A stretch of DNA of 64,000 nt from Paenarthrobacter aurescens (GCF_025421775.1 NZ_JAOEFX010000002.1:62001-126000); one strand, 5' to 3'; shown: positions 1 through 8,650, counted from the stretch's first letter. Translations and numbers: made by a program. The notes: a model not told the origin generated them from the sequence alone.

Positions 1-1
1 T

Positions 2-538
2 GCGGGTCTGCCGCACTTCTTCACCGACGTGCGGATCGCGGATCCCCTGGGCGGGGTTGCTGCTCCTGGCACGGTGGGGGAGATCCAGATCTCCGGGCCC
101 AACGTGATCAAGGAGTACTGGAACAGGCCGGAGGCGACGGCGGACAGCTATGCAGATACGTCGTGGTTCCGCTCCGGCGACATGGGCCACCAGGACGGGG
201 AGGGCTTCCTGTTCGTTTCGGATCGAATCAAGGACATGATCATCTCCGGCGGCGAGAACATCTACCCTGCCGAGGTGGAAGCTGCCATTGCGGAATTGCC
301 CGCAGTGGGGAGCGTGGCTGTGATCGGAGTCGCCGATGAAACATGGGGCGAAGTCCCGAGGGCCATCGTGACCCTGCGGGAGGGGGAATCGCTGACCGAG
401 GAGCAGCTGCGCTCGCATCTGGACGGCCGGTTGGCCCGTTACAAGATCCCCAAGTCGGTGGTGTTTGTCGAGGAGATGCCGCGCACGGCCAGCGGAAAAA
501 TCCGGAAGATGGACCTCCGGAAGCACTACGCCCTGTGA
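2..538 (+). CDS. AMP-dependent acyl-CoA synthetase, C-terminal part (5' end outside window)
   Basis: The open frame enters from the left edge, so only about the last 178 residues are seen. They carry the C-terminal hallmarks of the ANL adenylating superfamily: WFRSGD, the hinge DRIKDMIISGGENIYP followed by AEVE, and near the end the catalytic lysine motif ASGKIRK. Such enzymes activate a carboxylate with ATP and transfer it to CoA. The substrate cannot be told from this part; fatty or aryl acids are both possible. The stop overlaps the GTG of the next gene (GTGA), so the two are probably co-transcribed. Confidence 0.93.
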   Translation, partial: AGLPHFFTDVRIADPLGGVAAPGTVGEIQISGPNVIKEYWNRPEATADSYADTSWFRSGDMGHQDGEGFLFVSDRIKDMIISGGENIYPAEVEAAIAELPAVGSVAVIGVADETWGEVPRAIVTLREGESLTEEQLRSHLDGRLARYKIPKSVVFVEEMPRTASGKIRKMDLRKHYAL

Positions 539-1005
539 ACCCGTTCCCGGAGCCGCCCGTGTTGTCGTTCCTGGCGACGTTGAGCGTCAACGTGGACCCG
601 CCGGTTGATGTCGGGGTAACGCCGGAGGGGCATCGGCGGATCATTCCGATTGTCGGCGGGACGGTAGCCGGCCCGGGATTCAACGGGCGGGTCCTGCCGG
701 CCGGTGCTGACTTCCAGCTTCTTCGCAGTGCTGAAATGACCGAGCTGGACGCCAGGTACGCTGTGGAACTTGAGGGCGGAGAGGTGGTTTATGTGCATAA
801 CCCGGCGCTCCGGTTTGGAGCCGCGGAGGACATTGCCCGGCTTAATAGGGGCGAGGATGTGGATCCGGCGCTGATCTACTTCCGGTGTACACCGCGGTTC
901 TCCACCGCAGCACCCGGGCTGGCGTGGCTGAATCACGTGATCGCTGTGGGAACGGGGCGGCGAAGGCCGGGTTTGGTGGAAATCGACGTCTTCACCGTCG
1001 CCTAA
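535..1005 (+). CDS. DUF3237 domain-containing protein
   Basis: A 156-residue protein starting at GTG 535, inside the end of the acyl-CoA synthetase (4-base overlap, translational coupling). Visible family features are IPIVGGTVAGPGFNGRVLPAGADFQ near residues 39-63, a YAVELEGGEVVYVHNPALR segment, and YFRCTPRFSTAAPGLAWLNH near the end, which together match DUF3237. The family has no established enzymatic role. Coupling to an acyl-CoA synthetase suggests a part in degradation of an organic acid, but this is inference. The frame is open further upstream; the GTG was chosen because it fits the family length and the overlap pattern. Confidence 0.85.
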   Translation: MNPFPEPPVLSFLATLSVNVDPPVDVGVTPEGHRRIIPIVGGTVAGPGFNGRVLPAGADFQLLRSAEMTELDARYAVELEGGEVVYVHNPALRFGAAEDIARLNRGEDVDPALIYFRCTPRFSTAAPGLAWLNHVIAVGTGRRRPGLVEIDVFTVA

Positions 1006-1200
1006 GGAAGCGAACATCAGGGAAAAGAAAAACGTGCGGGAGCGTTTTTCGGCGACATAATCCGTTATAGGGCTAAATCGGGGTTAATTTCATCCAACGA
1101 ACTGCGTAATTGGCTTCCGGGGCATTACGATAGGCACGACTCATCATCACTGAGTACGACGCATCTCAATGACTCACACCTATCCCCGGGGGGAAAACCA

Positions 1201-1698
1201 ATGACCAGCTACCCGCAACAACCGCAACAGACCCAGCCCTATGCAGCAGAGGCCGGCGAGCCGCCGCTGTGGGCTCCGTACTATGGCGCTCCTATCGGCG
1301 CAGCCGTCAAGCGCTTCTTCAAGAAGTACACAGACTTCACCGGCCGTGCGAGCCGCAGCGAATACTGGTGGGTGGCCTTGGCGCTTGGCGTCATCGGCTT
1401 TGTCCTGCAGATCCTCACACTGGTCCTTGGCAGCGCCGGTGCCACCGTTTCTGCAAGCGGGACGGCCACCCCAGGCCCGGGCTCGGTTGTGGGCCTGATC
1501 CTGATCATCGTCTTCTACCTCGCGGTCCTCATTCCTTCCATCGCGCTGCTGGTTCGTCGTTTGCACGATGGCAACTTCAGCGGTTGGTTGGCCCTCCTTG
1601 GCCTCATTCCGGGCGTTGGCGGCCTTGCCATCCTGGTCTTCGCGCTTCTGCCGTCCAACCCGGCCGGCCAGCGCTTCGACCAGCCGAAGGCCGCGTAG
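1201..1698 (+). CDS. DUF805 family membrane protein
   Basis: 165 residues. The N-terminus is a Gln/Pro/Tyr-rich cytoplasmic tail (about 30 residues). A typical DUF805 core follows: FTGRASRSEYWW at about residues 46-57, a first hydrophobic helix (ALALGVIGFVLQILTLVL), a second (VVGLILIIVFYLAVLIPSIALLVRRLHD) and a third near GWLALLGLIPGVGGLAILVFALLP. Members are small inner-membrane proteins of unknown function (E. coli YhaH type). It appears monocistronic, with a 195-bp leader region and a strong terminator just after it. Confidence 0.88.
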   Translation: MTSYPQQPQQTQPYAAEAGEPPLWAPYYGAPIGAAVKRFFKKYTDFTGRASRSEYWWVALALGVIGFVLQILTLVLGSAGATVSASGTATPGPGSVVGLILIIVFYLAVLIPSIALLVRRLHDGNFSGWLALLGLIPGVGGLAILVFALLPSNPAGQRFDQPKAA

Positions 1699-1716
1699 TA
1701 GCAACAGCACCACAGT

Positions 1717-1749
1717 AAAAGGGGCGGCACGCGATGTGCTGCCCCTTTT
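1717..1749 (+). terminator. Rho-independent terminator after DUF805 gene
   Basis: A 14-bp inverted repeat, AAAAGGGGCGGCAC / GTGCTGCCCCTTTT, with one G-U pair and a 5-nt loop. The right arm ends in TTTT. It lies 18 bp beyond the DUF805 stop. Confidence 0.85.
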
Positions 1750-1756
1750 GCGTGCC

Positions 1757-1807
1757 CGCGGCGTACGTGCCCCGCGGCGTACGTGCCCGCGGCGTACGTG
1801 CCCCGCG
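1757..1807. repeat. Short direct tandem repeat CGCGGCGTACGTGCC, 3 copies plus part
   Basis: Three 15-bp copies begin at 1757, 1773 and 1788, followed by a partial copy. Each contains the palindromic core CGTACG. The array sits between the terminator of the DUF805 gene and the RBS of the next gene. No function is visible. Confidence 0.75.
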
Positions 1808-1864
1808 TGACTGCCCGTGCAATGCTGTGACTGACGCGGACCGACCCCAACGACGAGGAGTGCC

Positions 1865-3103
1865 ATGTCCAGCCCTTCACCGATGAGGCCCAACCCTCCA
1901 CACATGAGGACCATCAGGCGCTGCGCTGTGGTTGGCGGCGGCATCATCGGCGTTGCCGTGGCGAGGGAGCTCGCCAAGAAGCTCGATGGCGCCCAGGTCA
2001 CTGTCTATGAGAAAGAAGACCGACTCGCCGCACACCAGACCGGCCACAACTCGGGCGTGGTCCATGCGGGTCTTTACTACGAGCCGGGCGGCTTGAAGGC
2101 GCGGCTATGCCGCAGGGGAGTGGAGCTGCTGCAGGAGTTCTGCGCTGCCAACGACCTTCCCTATGAGGCCTGCGGCAAGCTGGTCATCGCCCAAACGCCG
2201 GAGGAATCGACGCGTCTCGACAGCATCTTTGCCCGCGCCACGGCAAATGGCGTCCCGGGTGCACGGATGCTTCGCGGCGACCAAATACGGGAGGTGGAGC
2301 CGAACGCCGTCGGGCTCTCTGCTTTGCACTCGCCGGAGACGGCGATTGTTGACTATGCGGCCATCACCAACGCACTCGCCGACGACGTCCGGGCCTCAGG
2401 CGGAACCATCCGGCTTGGGCTTGAGGTGACGTCGCTTGAGCAGCAGGGCAGCGGTGTGGTGGTCACTACCAAGGATGGCGGGGAACACTACGACCTCGTA
2501 GTGGCCTGCGCGGGACTCCAGTCCGACCGTCTCGCCAAGGCAACCGGTGAGCCATCCACCCCTAGGATCGTGCCGTTCTTCGGTCAGTATTTCCTCTTGG
2601 GCCATGAGGCGCGTGACCAGGTAAGGGGCCTGATCTACCCTGTGCCGGACCCTAAACATCCGTTCCTTGGAGTGCATCTCACCAAACGCATCGACGGCGA
2701 AATGATGCTCGGCCCGAATGCGTTTATCTCCTTCGGCCGTGAGTCCTATGCGTGGAACGACGTTAATGTGCCCGACATCCTGAATTACGCGCTGTTTCCA
2801 GGTTTCTGGAATTTTGCCCGGCAGAATGTGCCGTCGGCCGTCCGGGAATTCCAGACCGTGGTGAGCAGGAAGAAGTTCATCCGCGAGGCCATGCGGTTCG
2901 TGCCCTCGCTGGAAGGCGCCACCGTCCTTCCCGGCACCCGCGGGGTACGCGCCCAGGCCATGAACGGCGACGGTTCGCTGGTGGACGATTTTGTGATCGC
3001 ACGACGCCGGGACACAGTGATGGTGCGTAACGCACCTTCGCCGGGGGCAACCTCGTCCATGGCTATCGCCGAGTACATCGTGGAGCAGGCGTTGCAGGAC
3101 TGA
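1865..3103 (+). CDS. lhgO: L-2-hydroxyglutarate oxidase
   Basis: 412 residues; start ATG with GACGAGGAG upstream. FAD-dependent oxidase of the DAO superfamily that converts L-2-hydroxyglutarate to 2-oxoglutarate and passes electrons to the respiratory chain. A dinucleotide-binding motif VVGGGIIGVAVAREL lies near residues 21-35. The LhgO-type segment HQTGHNSGVVHAGLYYEPGG follows near residues 57-76, and there is a C-terminal FAD-contact segment RNAPSPGATSSMAIAEYI. Length is normal. Neighbours give no operon partner. The alternative, a generic glycine/sarcosine-oxidase-like member, is less likely because of the HAGLYY motif. Confidence 0.9.
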   Translation: MSSPSPMRPNPPHMRTIRRCAVVGGGIIGVAVARELAKKLDGAQVTVYEKEDRLAAHQTGHNSGVVHAGLYYEPGGLKARLCRRGVELLQEFCAANDLPYEACGKLVIAQTPEESTRLDSIFARATANGVPGARMLRGDQIREVEPNAVGLSALHSPETAIVDYAAITNALADDVRASGGTIRLGLEVTSLEQQGSGVVVTTKDGGEHYDLVVACAGLQSDRLAKATGEPSTPRIVPFFGQYFLLGHEARDQVRGLIYPVPDPKHPFLGVHLTKRIDGEMMLGPNAFISFGRESYAWNDVNVPDILNYALFPGFWNFARQNVPSAVREFQTVVSRKKFIREAMRFVPSLEGATVLPGTRGVRAQAMNGDGSLVDDFVIARRRDTVMVRNAPSPGATSSMAIAEYIVEQALQD

Positions 3104-3534
3104 TGTGCCGAGCCCGACAGTTAACAAGCCCGTGACGTGGCGGAAACGGCGCCCGAATCCCCGCTGGATACGGTTGCCGCATGATCGCATCACTAGCCTC
3201 GTTCGCAACCCGCATCGGCTCCGCAATAGGGGAGTGGATCGAGGCCGCCTACGTCCTGGATTGCACCGACCCGTCGGCGGAGGAAGGTGCAGCCGTGGGA
3301 CACCGGACACATGGAGATTTAGCCTGGCTACCGGCCCTCAGTGGAGTAACGGTAGCCAGCGCGCAAGCCATCCAGTCCCACGCCTTGAGGGCACGCACAA
3401 CGCCGTAGGAACCGCCAGAAAAACTGCAGAATGTTGCGTTGGGCACACTATTCGTTTATCGCGGGCACTATGCCCTAAACTGCTTCACTGAGGTGCCGGT
3501 ATAGGCACTATGCAGCAACGAAAGCGAACCCTCA
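3104..3534. other. Intergenic region with GGCACTATGC direct repeats
   Basis: 431 bp between lhgO and the DUF4193 gene. The decamer GGCACTATGC occurs twice (about 3464 and 3505), with a related GGCACACTATTC near 3440, just ahead of the DUF4193 start. These could be binding sites in its promoter. The only ORF-like stretch is the doubtful one at 3181-3408. Confidence 0.4.
3181..3408 (+). CDS. Doubtful small ORF, 75 residues
   Basis: An ATG-started frame of 75 codons with a plausible amphipathic start (MIASLASFATRIGSAIGEW). There is no good Shine-Dalgarno sequence and no recognisable family. It is the only candidate gene in a 431-bp gap. It may be a chance frame in high-GC DNA. Confidence 0.2.
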   Translation: MIASLASFATRIGSAIGEWIEAAYVLDCTDPSAEEGAAVGHRTHGDLAWLPALSGVTVASAQAIQSHALRARTTP

Positions 3535-3837
3535 ATGGCTACTGATTACGATGCCCCGCGCAAGACAGAAGAAGAGTCTCCCGCCGAATCGCTTGAGGCC
3601 CTCCAGGCGTCCCGTGGAAACACTGCGCAGACTGCAGTTATTGACGTCGAGGAAAACGATACCGCCGAAGGAATCGACCTGCCCGGAGCAGATCTTTCCG
3701 GTGAAGAACTGACCGTCATTGTGGTTCCGGAGCAGTCCGACGAATTCACGTGCGGCTCCTGCTTCCTGGTCCGTCACAGGTCCCAGATTGCACTGGAAAA
3801 GAATGGCCTGAAGTTCTGCAAGGACTGCGAAGGCTAA
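3535..3837 (+). CDS. DUF4193 family small zinc-ribbon-like protein
   Basis: 100 residues. The N-terminal half is acidic and low-complexity. The C-terminal part has two CxxC knuckles, FTCGSC near residue 72 and FCKDCEG at the end, separated by a basic VRHRSQIALEKNGLK segment. This is the actinobacterial DUF4193 pattern, typically found near dUTPase genes and of unknown function. The paired cysteines suggest metal binding. No dUTPase is adjacent here. Confidence 0.9.
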   Translation: MATDYDAPRKTEEESPAESLEALQASRGNTAQTAVIDVEENDTAEGIDLPGADLSGEELTVIVVPEQSDEFTCGSCFLVRHRSQIALEKNGLKFCKDCEG

Positions 3838-4053
3838 ATAACGCCCGGGTCACGTTATCTTCGGTCACGAATACGTGTGCGAAGACGTGTAAAACAAGCC
3901 GAAAGGGTGGCCGGAAGAGGCTTTCGATGACCCGCCCGTGACCACCCGGACGTCCCTTTAACGGTTGCGCGCCGAAGCGGCCACAACCGGTCCAAACCCT
4001 CCCCTGCGCTCCTACTGTTGAAGTATCAACTTCGCCTGAAGGGGGCACAAAAA

Positions 4054-4599
4054 ATGAGGAAATCAGGAGCGGGTTTGGCAGCCGTCCTGGCAGCTGCCGG
4101 GCTCGGTCTGGTGGCGCCGGGGCCAGCCTCGGCAGCATCGTATTGCGGCATCATGTGGGGTTCATTGGCCAAGTCCGACCCAGATATGAGTTCCGCCAAC
4201 GTCACCAACGTCCGCACGGGCCAACAGCCATGCTACGACCGATTGGTGATCGACATGACCGGCAAAGTGGCCGGCTATTCCGTGCAGTACGTTCCTGTGG
4301 TCATCCAGGACGCCACCGGCTATCCCATCCCCGTGCTCGGTGACGCGGACCTGCAGGTGGTGGTGACGGCGCCGTCGTACAACCAGTACAGCCAGCCGAC
4401 CTACGTGCCCGCAGCCAAGGCAGAGCTCTCCAACGTGTCGGGCTACCAGACGTTCCGTCAGGTGGTCTTTGCGGGCAGCTTTGAGGGCACCACGAGCATC
4501 GGCTTGGGCGTCCGTGCCCGGCTTCCGTTCCGGGTCTTCACCTTGGACGGGCCCGACGGCGGGTCCCGGCTGGTAGTGGACGTCGCCCACCGCTGGTAG
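4054..4599 (+). CDS. Secreted AMIN-like domain protein
   Basis: 181 residues from ATG 4054, chosen over an upstream in-frame ATG (4018) because GAAGGGGG lies 8 bp before it and a clean signal peptide then begins at residue 1 (MRKSGAG, hydrophobic core, cleavage near PASAAS). The mature part contains CYDRLVIDM, a central beta-rich region and a C-terminal FRVFTLDGPDGGSRLVVDV, the pattern of the AMIN-like domain of secreted actinobacterial proteins. Two cysteines in the mature part may form a disulfide. Function unknown; extracytoplasmic location inferred. Confidence 0.82.
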   Translation: MRKSGAGLAAVLAAAGLGLVAPGPASAASYCGIMWGSLAKSDPDMSSANVTNVRTGQQPCYDRLVIDMTGKVAGYSVQYVPVVIQDATGYPIPVLGDADLQVVVTAPSYNQYSQPTYVPAAKAELSNVSGYQTFRQVVFAGSFEGTTSIGLGVRARLPFRVFTLDGPDGGSRLVVDVAHRW

Positions 4600-4626
4600 G
4601 GGTCGGCCGCGGCTCGCCACAGCGCG

Positions 4627-4675
4627 GGAAAGCGGCCAGTTCGCTGGAGACTTCCCTGCGAACTGGCCGCTTTCC
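4627..4675. terminator. Bidirectional terminator between convergent genes
   Basis: Perfect 18-bp inverted repeat (arms 4627-4644 and 4658-4675, 13-nt loop) lying 28 bp after the AMIN-like gene and 33 bp from the end of the leftward permease gene. AAAG/CTTT edges serve either strand. Confidence 0.85.
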
Positions 4676-4707
4676 TACGAACTCGGCGGAGGCGAACCGG
4701 GGGCGGA

Positions 4708-6246
4708 CTACTCCGGCACTACCAGGGCCGGGGTGTCCTTGCGGATGGTCTCGCCACGGAAGAAGCCGGGCCGGACGCGGGACATGATCAGCATCACCAC
4801 AGCCCCCAAAGCCAGGATCCCGATTCCCAGGACAAACACGAGTCCCACTCCGAAGATCTCCGAGCCACTGCCGAACTCAGGGGCCCAACTGTCCACGGCG
4901 GTCTGCAGGAAGACCACGAACAGGCCTACACCACCCAGAAGCGGGCAGACGAGCCGCAGGAAGAAGTTCCGTGCGCTGGAGAACACGCTGTTGCGGAAGT
5001 ACCAGACGCACGCGATGGCTGTGAGTCCGTAGTAGAAGCAGATCATCAGGCCCAAAGCCAGGATGGTGTCGTTGAGGACATTCTCGCTGATCACGTGCAT
5101 CACTGCGTAGAAGCCCGCGGACAGGATGCCGGCCGCAACGGTGGCAAAGCCCGGCGTCGAGAACTTCTTGCTCATGTGGCTGAAGCGCTCCGGCAGGGCG
5201 CCGTAGTGCGCCATGGCCAGCAGGCTGCGCGACGGCGACGTGAACGTGGACTGCAGGGAGGCCGCGGAGCTGGACAGCACGGCAAGGGACATGAGGATGG
5301 CGAACGGTCCCATCACCGGCGAGGCGAGGGCAGTGAACACGTTGGCGTGGTTTTCCTCGTTGTTCAGGCCGATCCCGGTATCGCCGACGCCGGCGAACAT
5401 CATGGTGGCAATGGTGACCAGCAGGTAGATGCCCAGCACGATGACCGCTGTCAGTGTCCCGGCCAGGCCGGCAGTCTTCTTGCCGTTTGCCGTTTCCTCG
5501 TTCACGGTCAGGCAGACATCCCAGCCCCAGTAGACGAAGATCGACAACGAGATACCGGCCGCGATCTGACCGAAAGTCTCGATCTTGGTGACGTCGAACC
5601 AGTCCCAGCTGAACGGTACGGCGGTCTCGGAGGTGGACCAGTTGGCGAACGCCATTCCTACGAACAATCCCAAAACCAGCAGCTGGAATCCCACCAGCCC
5701 GTACTGGACGATCTTGGTAGTGTGCAGGCCGCGGTAGCTGATCCACACGGCCAGCGCTACGAAGACGAAGCAGGTGGCGACATTGAGAAGTTTGTTTGAA
5801 GCGAGGTCGGCGAGCTCCGGTGAGCCCGTGGCCTGCGCCAGGAACAGGTAGAAGAAGTCCACTGCGACGCCGGCCAGGTTGGACAGGACGATGATGTTGG
5901 CCGCGAGCAAGCCCCAGCCGCCCATCCATCCCACCCACGGGCCGAACGCCTTGGTGACCCAGGTGAACGTGGTGCCGCTGTCCGGGGAGTCTGCGTTGAG
6001 CTCCCGGTAAGCGAGCGAAACCAGGATCATCGGAATGAACCCGATCAGGAAGATGACGGGCAGTTGCAGCCCGACTTCGTTGACTGTTGGACCCAGCGCG
6101 CCCGTTAGCGTGTACGCCGGGGCGATGGTTGAAATGCCAAGAACGACGACGGCGAGGAGCCCCAACTGCCCCGTCTTCAGTCCCTTGCCGCTAATGTCGT
6201 GCGACTTTGCAGCTTCACTGTTGCTGCGGCGGATTGTCTGGCTCAT
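4708..6246 (-). CDS. APC family amino acid/polyamine permease
   Basis: 512 residues from ATG 6246 (AGAAAGGGCCTCAC upstream). About twelve hydrophobic helices are visible. The first, LGLLAVVVLGISTIAPAYTL, carries the APC helix-1 signature, and FIYWGWD-like sequence (SIFVYWGWDVCLTVNEET) marks helix 6 of the amino acid-polyamine-organocation superfamily. The predicted role is proton-coupled uptake of an amino acid or amine. It lies immediately downstream of, and in the same open frame as, a remnant of agmatine deiminase. The ancestral pair was therefore probably a permease plus hydrolase for agmatine or a related guanidino amine (inference). Confidence 0.9.
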   Translation of the reverse strand: MSQTIRRSNSEAAKSHDISGKGLKTGQLGLLAVVVLGISTIAPAYTLTGALGPTVNEVGLQLPVIFLIGFIPMILVSLAYRELNADSPDSGTTFTWVTKAFGPWVGWMGGWGLLAANIIVLSNLAGVAVDFFYLFLAQATGSPELADLASNKLLNVATCFVFVALAVWISYRGLHTTKIVQYGLVGFQLLVLGLFVGMAFANWSTSETAVPFSWDWFDVTKIETFGQIAAGISLSIFVYWGWDVCLTVNEETANGKKTAGLAGTLTAVIVLGIYLLVTIATMMFAGVGDTGIGLNNEENHANVFTALASPVMGPFAILMSLAVLSSSAASLQSTFTSPSRSLLAMAHYGALPERFSHMSKKFSTPGFATVAAGILSAGFYAVMHVISENVLNDTILALGLMICFYYGLTAIACVWYFRNSVFSSARNFFLRLVCPLLGGVGLFVVFLQTAVDSWAPEFGSGSEIFGVGLVFVLGIGILALGAVVMLIMSRVRPGFFRGETIRKDTPALVVPE

Positions 6247-6258
6247 GTGAGGCCCTTT

Positions 6259-6429
6259 CTGGATGGCCGAAGGCTGCTGCTGCGTGATGCAGTGGATGCC
6301 GCCGCCCCTGGCGAGCAGATCACGCGCGTCAACACTGACCACGCGGCGGCCGGGGTAGGCATCGGCGGGAATGCGGAGCGCTTTCCCGTCCATGGGGTCG
6401 TTGAATCTGCAGGCGTTGACGCCGCCGTC
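6259..6429 (-). pseudogene. Agmatine deiminase C-terminal remnant, in frame with permease
   Basis: About 57 codons read DGGVNACRFNDPMDGKAL, then AYPGRRVVSVDARDLL, then GGGIHCITQQQP. This is the C-terminal end of agmatine deiminase / porphyromonas-type PAD enzymes (about 340 residues), including the catalytic cysteine in GGxIHCITQQ. Everything upstream is gone: the preceding codons show no similarity that I recognise. No stop separates it from the permease, so the frame runs straight through the permease ATG. It cannot be an active enzyme because the guanidino-binding and Asp/His catalytic parts are missing. The alternative is a very short peptide of no function. Confidence 0.72.
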
Positions 6430-6613
6430 TCGGACGGTATGCGCCAAGCGCTCATACGGAGACTCCTTTGGATAGAGGTCTGTGCTTGTGCTTGTGCGGT
6501 ACCGCGCGGTGCGTTGGGGTATGGGCTCCCCGTTTGGTACGGGCCAGGAAAGTCGGGGCTTCCAGGCTGGCAATTTCAATCATGGGGGGCAAGTACTCCG
6601 TGAGACGACAGTC

Positions 6614-6638
6614 ACTAAATGAATAGCGTTCATTTAGT
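6614..6638. promoter_or_regulatory. Palindromic operator-like site upstream of permease unit
   Basis: Perfect inverted repeat with 10-bp arms, ACTAAATGAA-TAGCG-TTCATTTAGT. It is typical of a TetR/MarR-family operator and sits upstream of the leftward agmatine-deiminase remnant/permease unit. A 10-bp half match, AATGAACGCT, recurs at 6838-6847. No regulator gene of that family is adjacent. Confidence 0.6.
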
Positions 6639-6953
6639 ATGACCGGAGTCACGCTTCAGCGCAAGGAGCGTGCAGAATGCCATGCATTTATGACTGGTCT
6701 GGGGTGGGCGGTGGCTGGAGCTGACCCCGGCTCGAGGTACGGCCTGCGAGGGGCGACATCTCAACCAACCCCGCGCCCCGCACCATGGGGGGTGGGTGGG
6801 GTCGGTGAGGGGCTGCATCGCGGCTTGTTGTCGACGGAATGAACGCTCATCGAGCTGGGCTCCCTCGTGTCCTGGGGTGGTCTTGGGGTGGGTTTTCCAC
6901 ATAGGGAAGTTGGGGCCTGATGGTGCTGCGTGCCGGCTGGAAGAGTTTGGGGC
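6639..6953. other. Intergenic region, no gene recognised
   Basis: About 315 bp between the permease operator and the DUF222-HNH gene. It contains a G-rich stretch near 6785-6805 and the half-operator AATGAACGCT at 6838-6847. Promoters for the HNH gene are presumably here but no clear -35/-10 pair stands out. Confidence 0.4.
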
Positions 6954-8570
6954 ATGGAGCAGATTCGAGCCACTCAGACGCCGTCAGGCACGGCTCTCGC
7001 TCGCGCCCAAAGGCCGCCGTCCAGGGGAGCCGGACCCTGGGTTTCTGATCTCATCACACTCCTGGGCGCAGTCCGCCTCGGCACCGACAGCGGAGCGCTG
7101 ATCGATCAGATCCGCGGGTTGGAGAATCTGAAGTCCGCCGTCACCGGGTTGCAGGCGCGGATCGCTGTGGCTTTTGATCTGGCACAACGGCAAGAGCAGG
7201 CAGAGGCTGGTGTGCCTGCGTCCGAGCGGGGGCAAGGTGTCGGAGCCCAGGTTGCTTTGGCTCGGCGGGAGTCTCCGAATCGGGGTTCCCGGCTCCTTGG
7301 GCTGGCGAAGGCGTTGGTGGTGGAGATGCCGAGGACTCTGGCGGCGCTGGAATCAGGGCAGTTGAATGAGTGGCGGGCGACGCTGCTGGTCAGGGAAACG
7401 GCGTGCTTGTCTGTGGAGGACAGGTGTGCGGTGGATGAGGAGCTCGCCCCGGACACCGGAACCTTCGACGGCGCCGGAGATCAAGCGATCATTGCCGCCG
7501 CGAAAGCGGCCGCGTACCGGCGCGATCCGCGGTCGGTGGTGAAGCGTGCCAGTCACGCTGCGTCCGAGCGGACCGTGAGTCTTCGTCCGGCGCCGGACAC
7601 CATGACGTACCTGACCGCGCTGCTGCCGGTCGCGCAAGGGGTCGCGGTGTATGCCGCGCTCACGCGTGGGGCTGATTCTGCCCGTTCGGCCGGTGATCCC
7701 CGGAACCGAGGCCAGGTCATGGCCGACACCCTCGTCGAGCGGGTCACCGGTACGCCGGGCGGGATCTCAGGGATCAATCTGGATCTCGTGATGACCGACC
7801 GAACCCTCTTTCAGGGCGACAGTGAACCGGCACGCGTGAAGGGCTACGGAATCGTCCCAGCAGGGTGGGCCCGGAAACTGGTCGGCGCGGGAGAAGCGGC
7901 ATCACCAGGACACAGGCCAACAGCAGGCGTCGAACCCGCACCACGCCAAAAGCGACCGCCGGTCCCCGCCCCCTCGCTACGGCAGGGCTTCGGATCATCG
8001 CCAGACCGGAAGGACCCGCCAGGACGGAAGGTCCCGCCAGGCCGGGATGTTCCGCCGGGCCGGAAGGACCCGCCAGACCGGAATGTCCCGCCAGACCGGG
8101 ATGTCACGCGGCGAGTCCCGCGGGGAAGGGATGTCCCGTCGGAGGGAGATCGCGAGTTCGAGATCTGGGTCCGCCGGCTTTATACGGCGCCTGCCACGGG
8201 AGAGCTCCTGACAACGGATTCCAAAGCCCGGATCTTCCCACCGCGGCTCAGACGCTTCATCGAAACCCGTGATGACACCTGCCGCACACCGTACTGCGAC
8301 GCGCCCATCAGGCACATCGACCACATCGTGCCCTGGCACGCCGGAGGCACCACCACCCTGAGCAACGGGGCCGGACTCTGCGAAGCCTGCAACCACACCA
8401 AAGAAAACACCGGCTGGAGCGCAAGCACCATCAACGGGGACGTTCACACCGTGGAACTACGCACGCCCACGGGGCATGCGTACCGTTCCAAAGCCCCTGT
8501 GCTGCCGGGTGCTGGCACTCTTCGCGCCACGGCTGCAATGTCCGGGACGCCTGACATGGTCGTCAGCTGA
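6954..8570 (+). CDS. DUF222 / HNH endonuclease signature protein (13E12 repeat family)
   Basis: 538 residues from ATG 6954 (GGAAGAG upstream). The N-terminal two thirds match DUF222 ([70 protein letters not shown]). The C-terminus is an HNH nuclease domain: [23 protein letters not shown], then [13 protein letters not shown]. The second Cys pair and HIDHI indicate an intact metal-binding site. Between them lies a Pro/Arg-rich linker made of an 18-bp tandem repeat. These proteins are multicopy in actinobacteria; DNA cleavage is predicted but a physiological role is unknown, and a mobile-element link is often suspected. Confidence 0.88.
   Translation: MEQIRATQTPSGTALARAQRPPSRGAGPWVSDLITLLGAVRLGTDSGALIDQIRGLENLKSAVTGLQARIAVAFDLAQRQEQAEAGVPASERGQGVGAQVALARRESPNRGSRLLGLAKALVVEMPRTLAALESGQLNEWRATLLVRETACLSVEDRCAVDEELAPDTGTFDGAGDQAIIAAAKAAAYRRDPRSVVKRASHAASERTVSLRPAPDTMTYLTALLPVAQGVAVYAALTRGADSARSAGDPRNRGQVMADTLVERVTGTPGGISGINLDLVMTDRTLFQGDSEPARVKGYGIVPAGWARKLVGAGEAASPGHRPTAGVEPAPRQKRPPVPAPSLRQGFGSSPDRKDPPGRKVPPGRDVPPGRKDPPDRNVPPDRDVTRRVPRGRDVPSEGDREFEIWVRRLYTAPATGELLTTDSKARIFPPRLRRFIETRDDTCRTPYCDAPIRHIDHIVPWHAGGTTTLSNGAGLCEACNHTKENTGWSASTINGDVHTVELRTPTGHAYRSKAPVLPGAGTLRATAAMSGTPDMVVS
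8001..8108 (+). repeat. 18-bp tandem repeat, 6 units, inside HNH gene
   Basis: Six imperfect 18-bp units with consensus CCAGACCGGAAGGACCCG, in frame, each coding for the hexapeptide P-[DG]-R-[KDN]-[DV]-P. They form the flexible linker between the DUF222 and HNH domains, so a change in copy number keeps the frame. Confidence 0.9.
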
Positions 8571-8596
8571 ACCGGGGGTCTCAGGGCTTATCTCGG

Positions 8597-8650
8597 CCCA
8601 GTGTCCAATAACCCAGTGTCCAATAACCCAGTGTCTAATAACCCAGTGTC
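8597..8650. repeat. 15-bp tandem repeat CCCAGTGTCCAATAA, 3.6 copies
   Basis: Units begin at 8597, 8612, 8627 and (partial) 8642. The array lies between the convergent HNH and map genes and contains the map stop codon, so the last residues of Map (TLGY) are encoded by the repeat. Confidence 0.9.

Noticed and set aside
6955..8570. DUF222-HNH gene as a homing endonuclease or mobile element
   Set aside because: No inverted terminal repeats, target duplication or intron context; multicopy chromosomal family.
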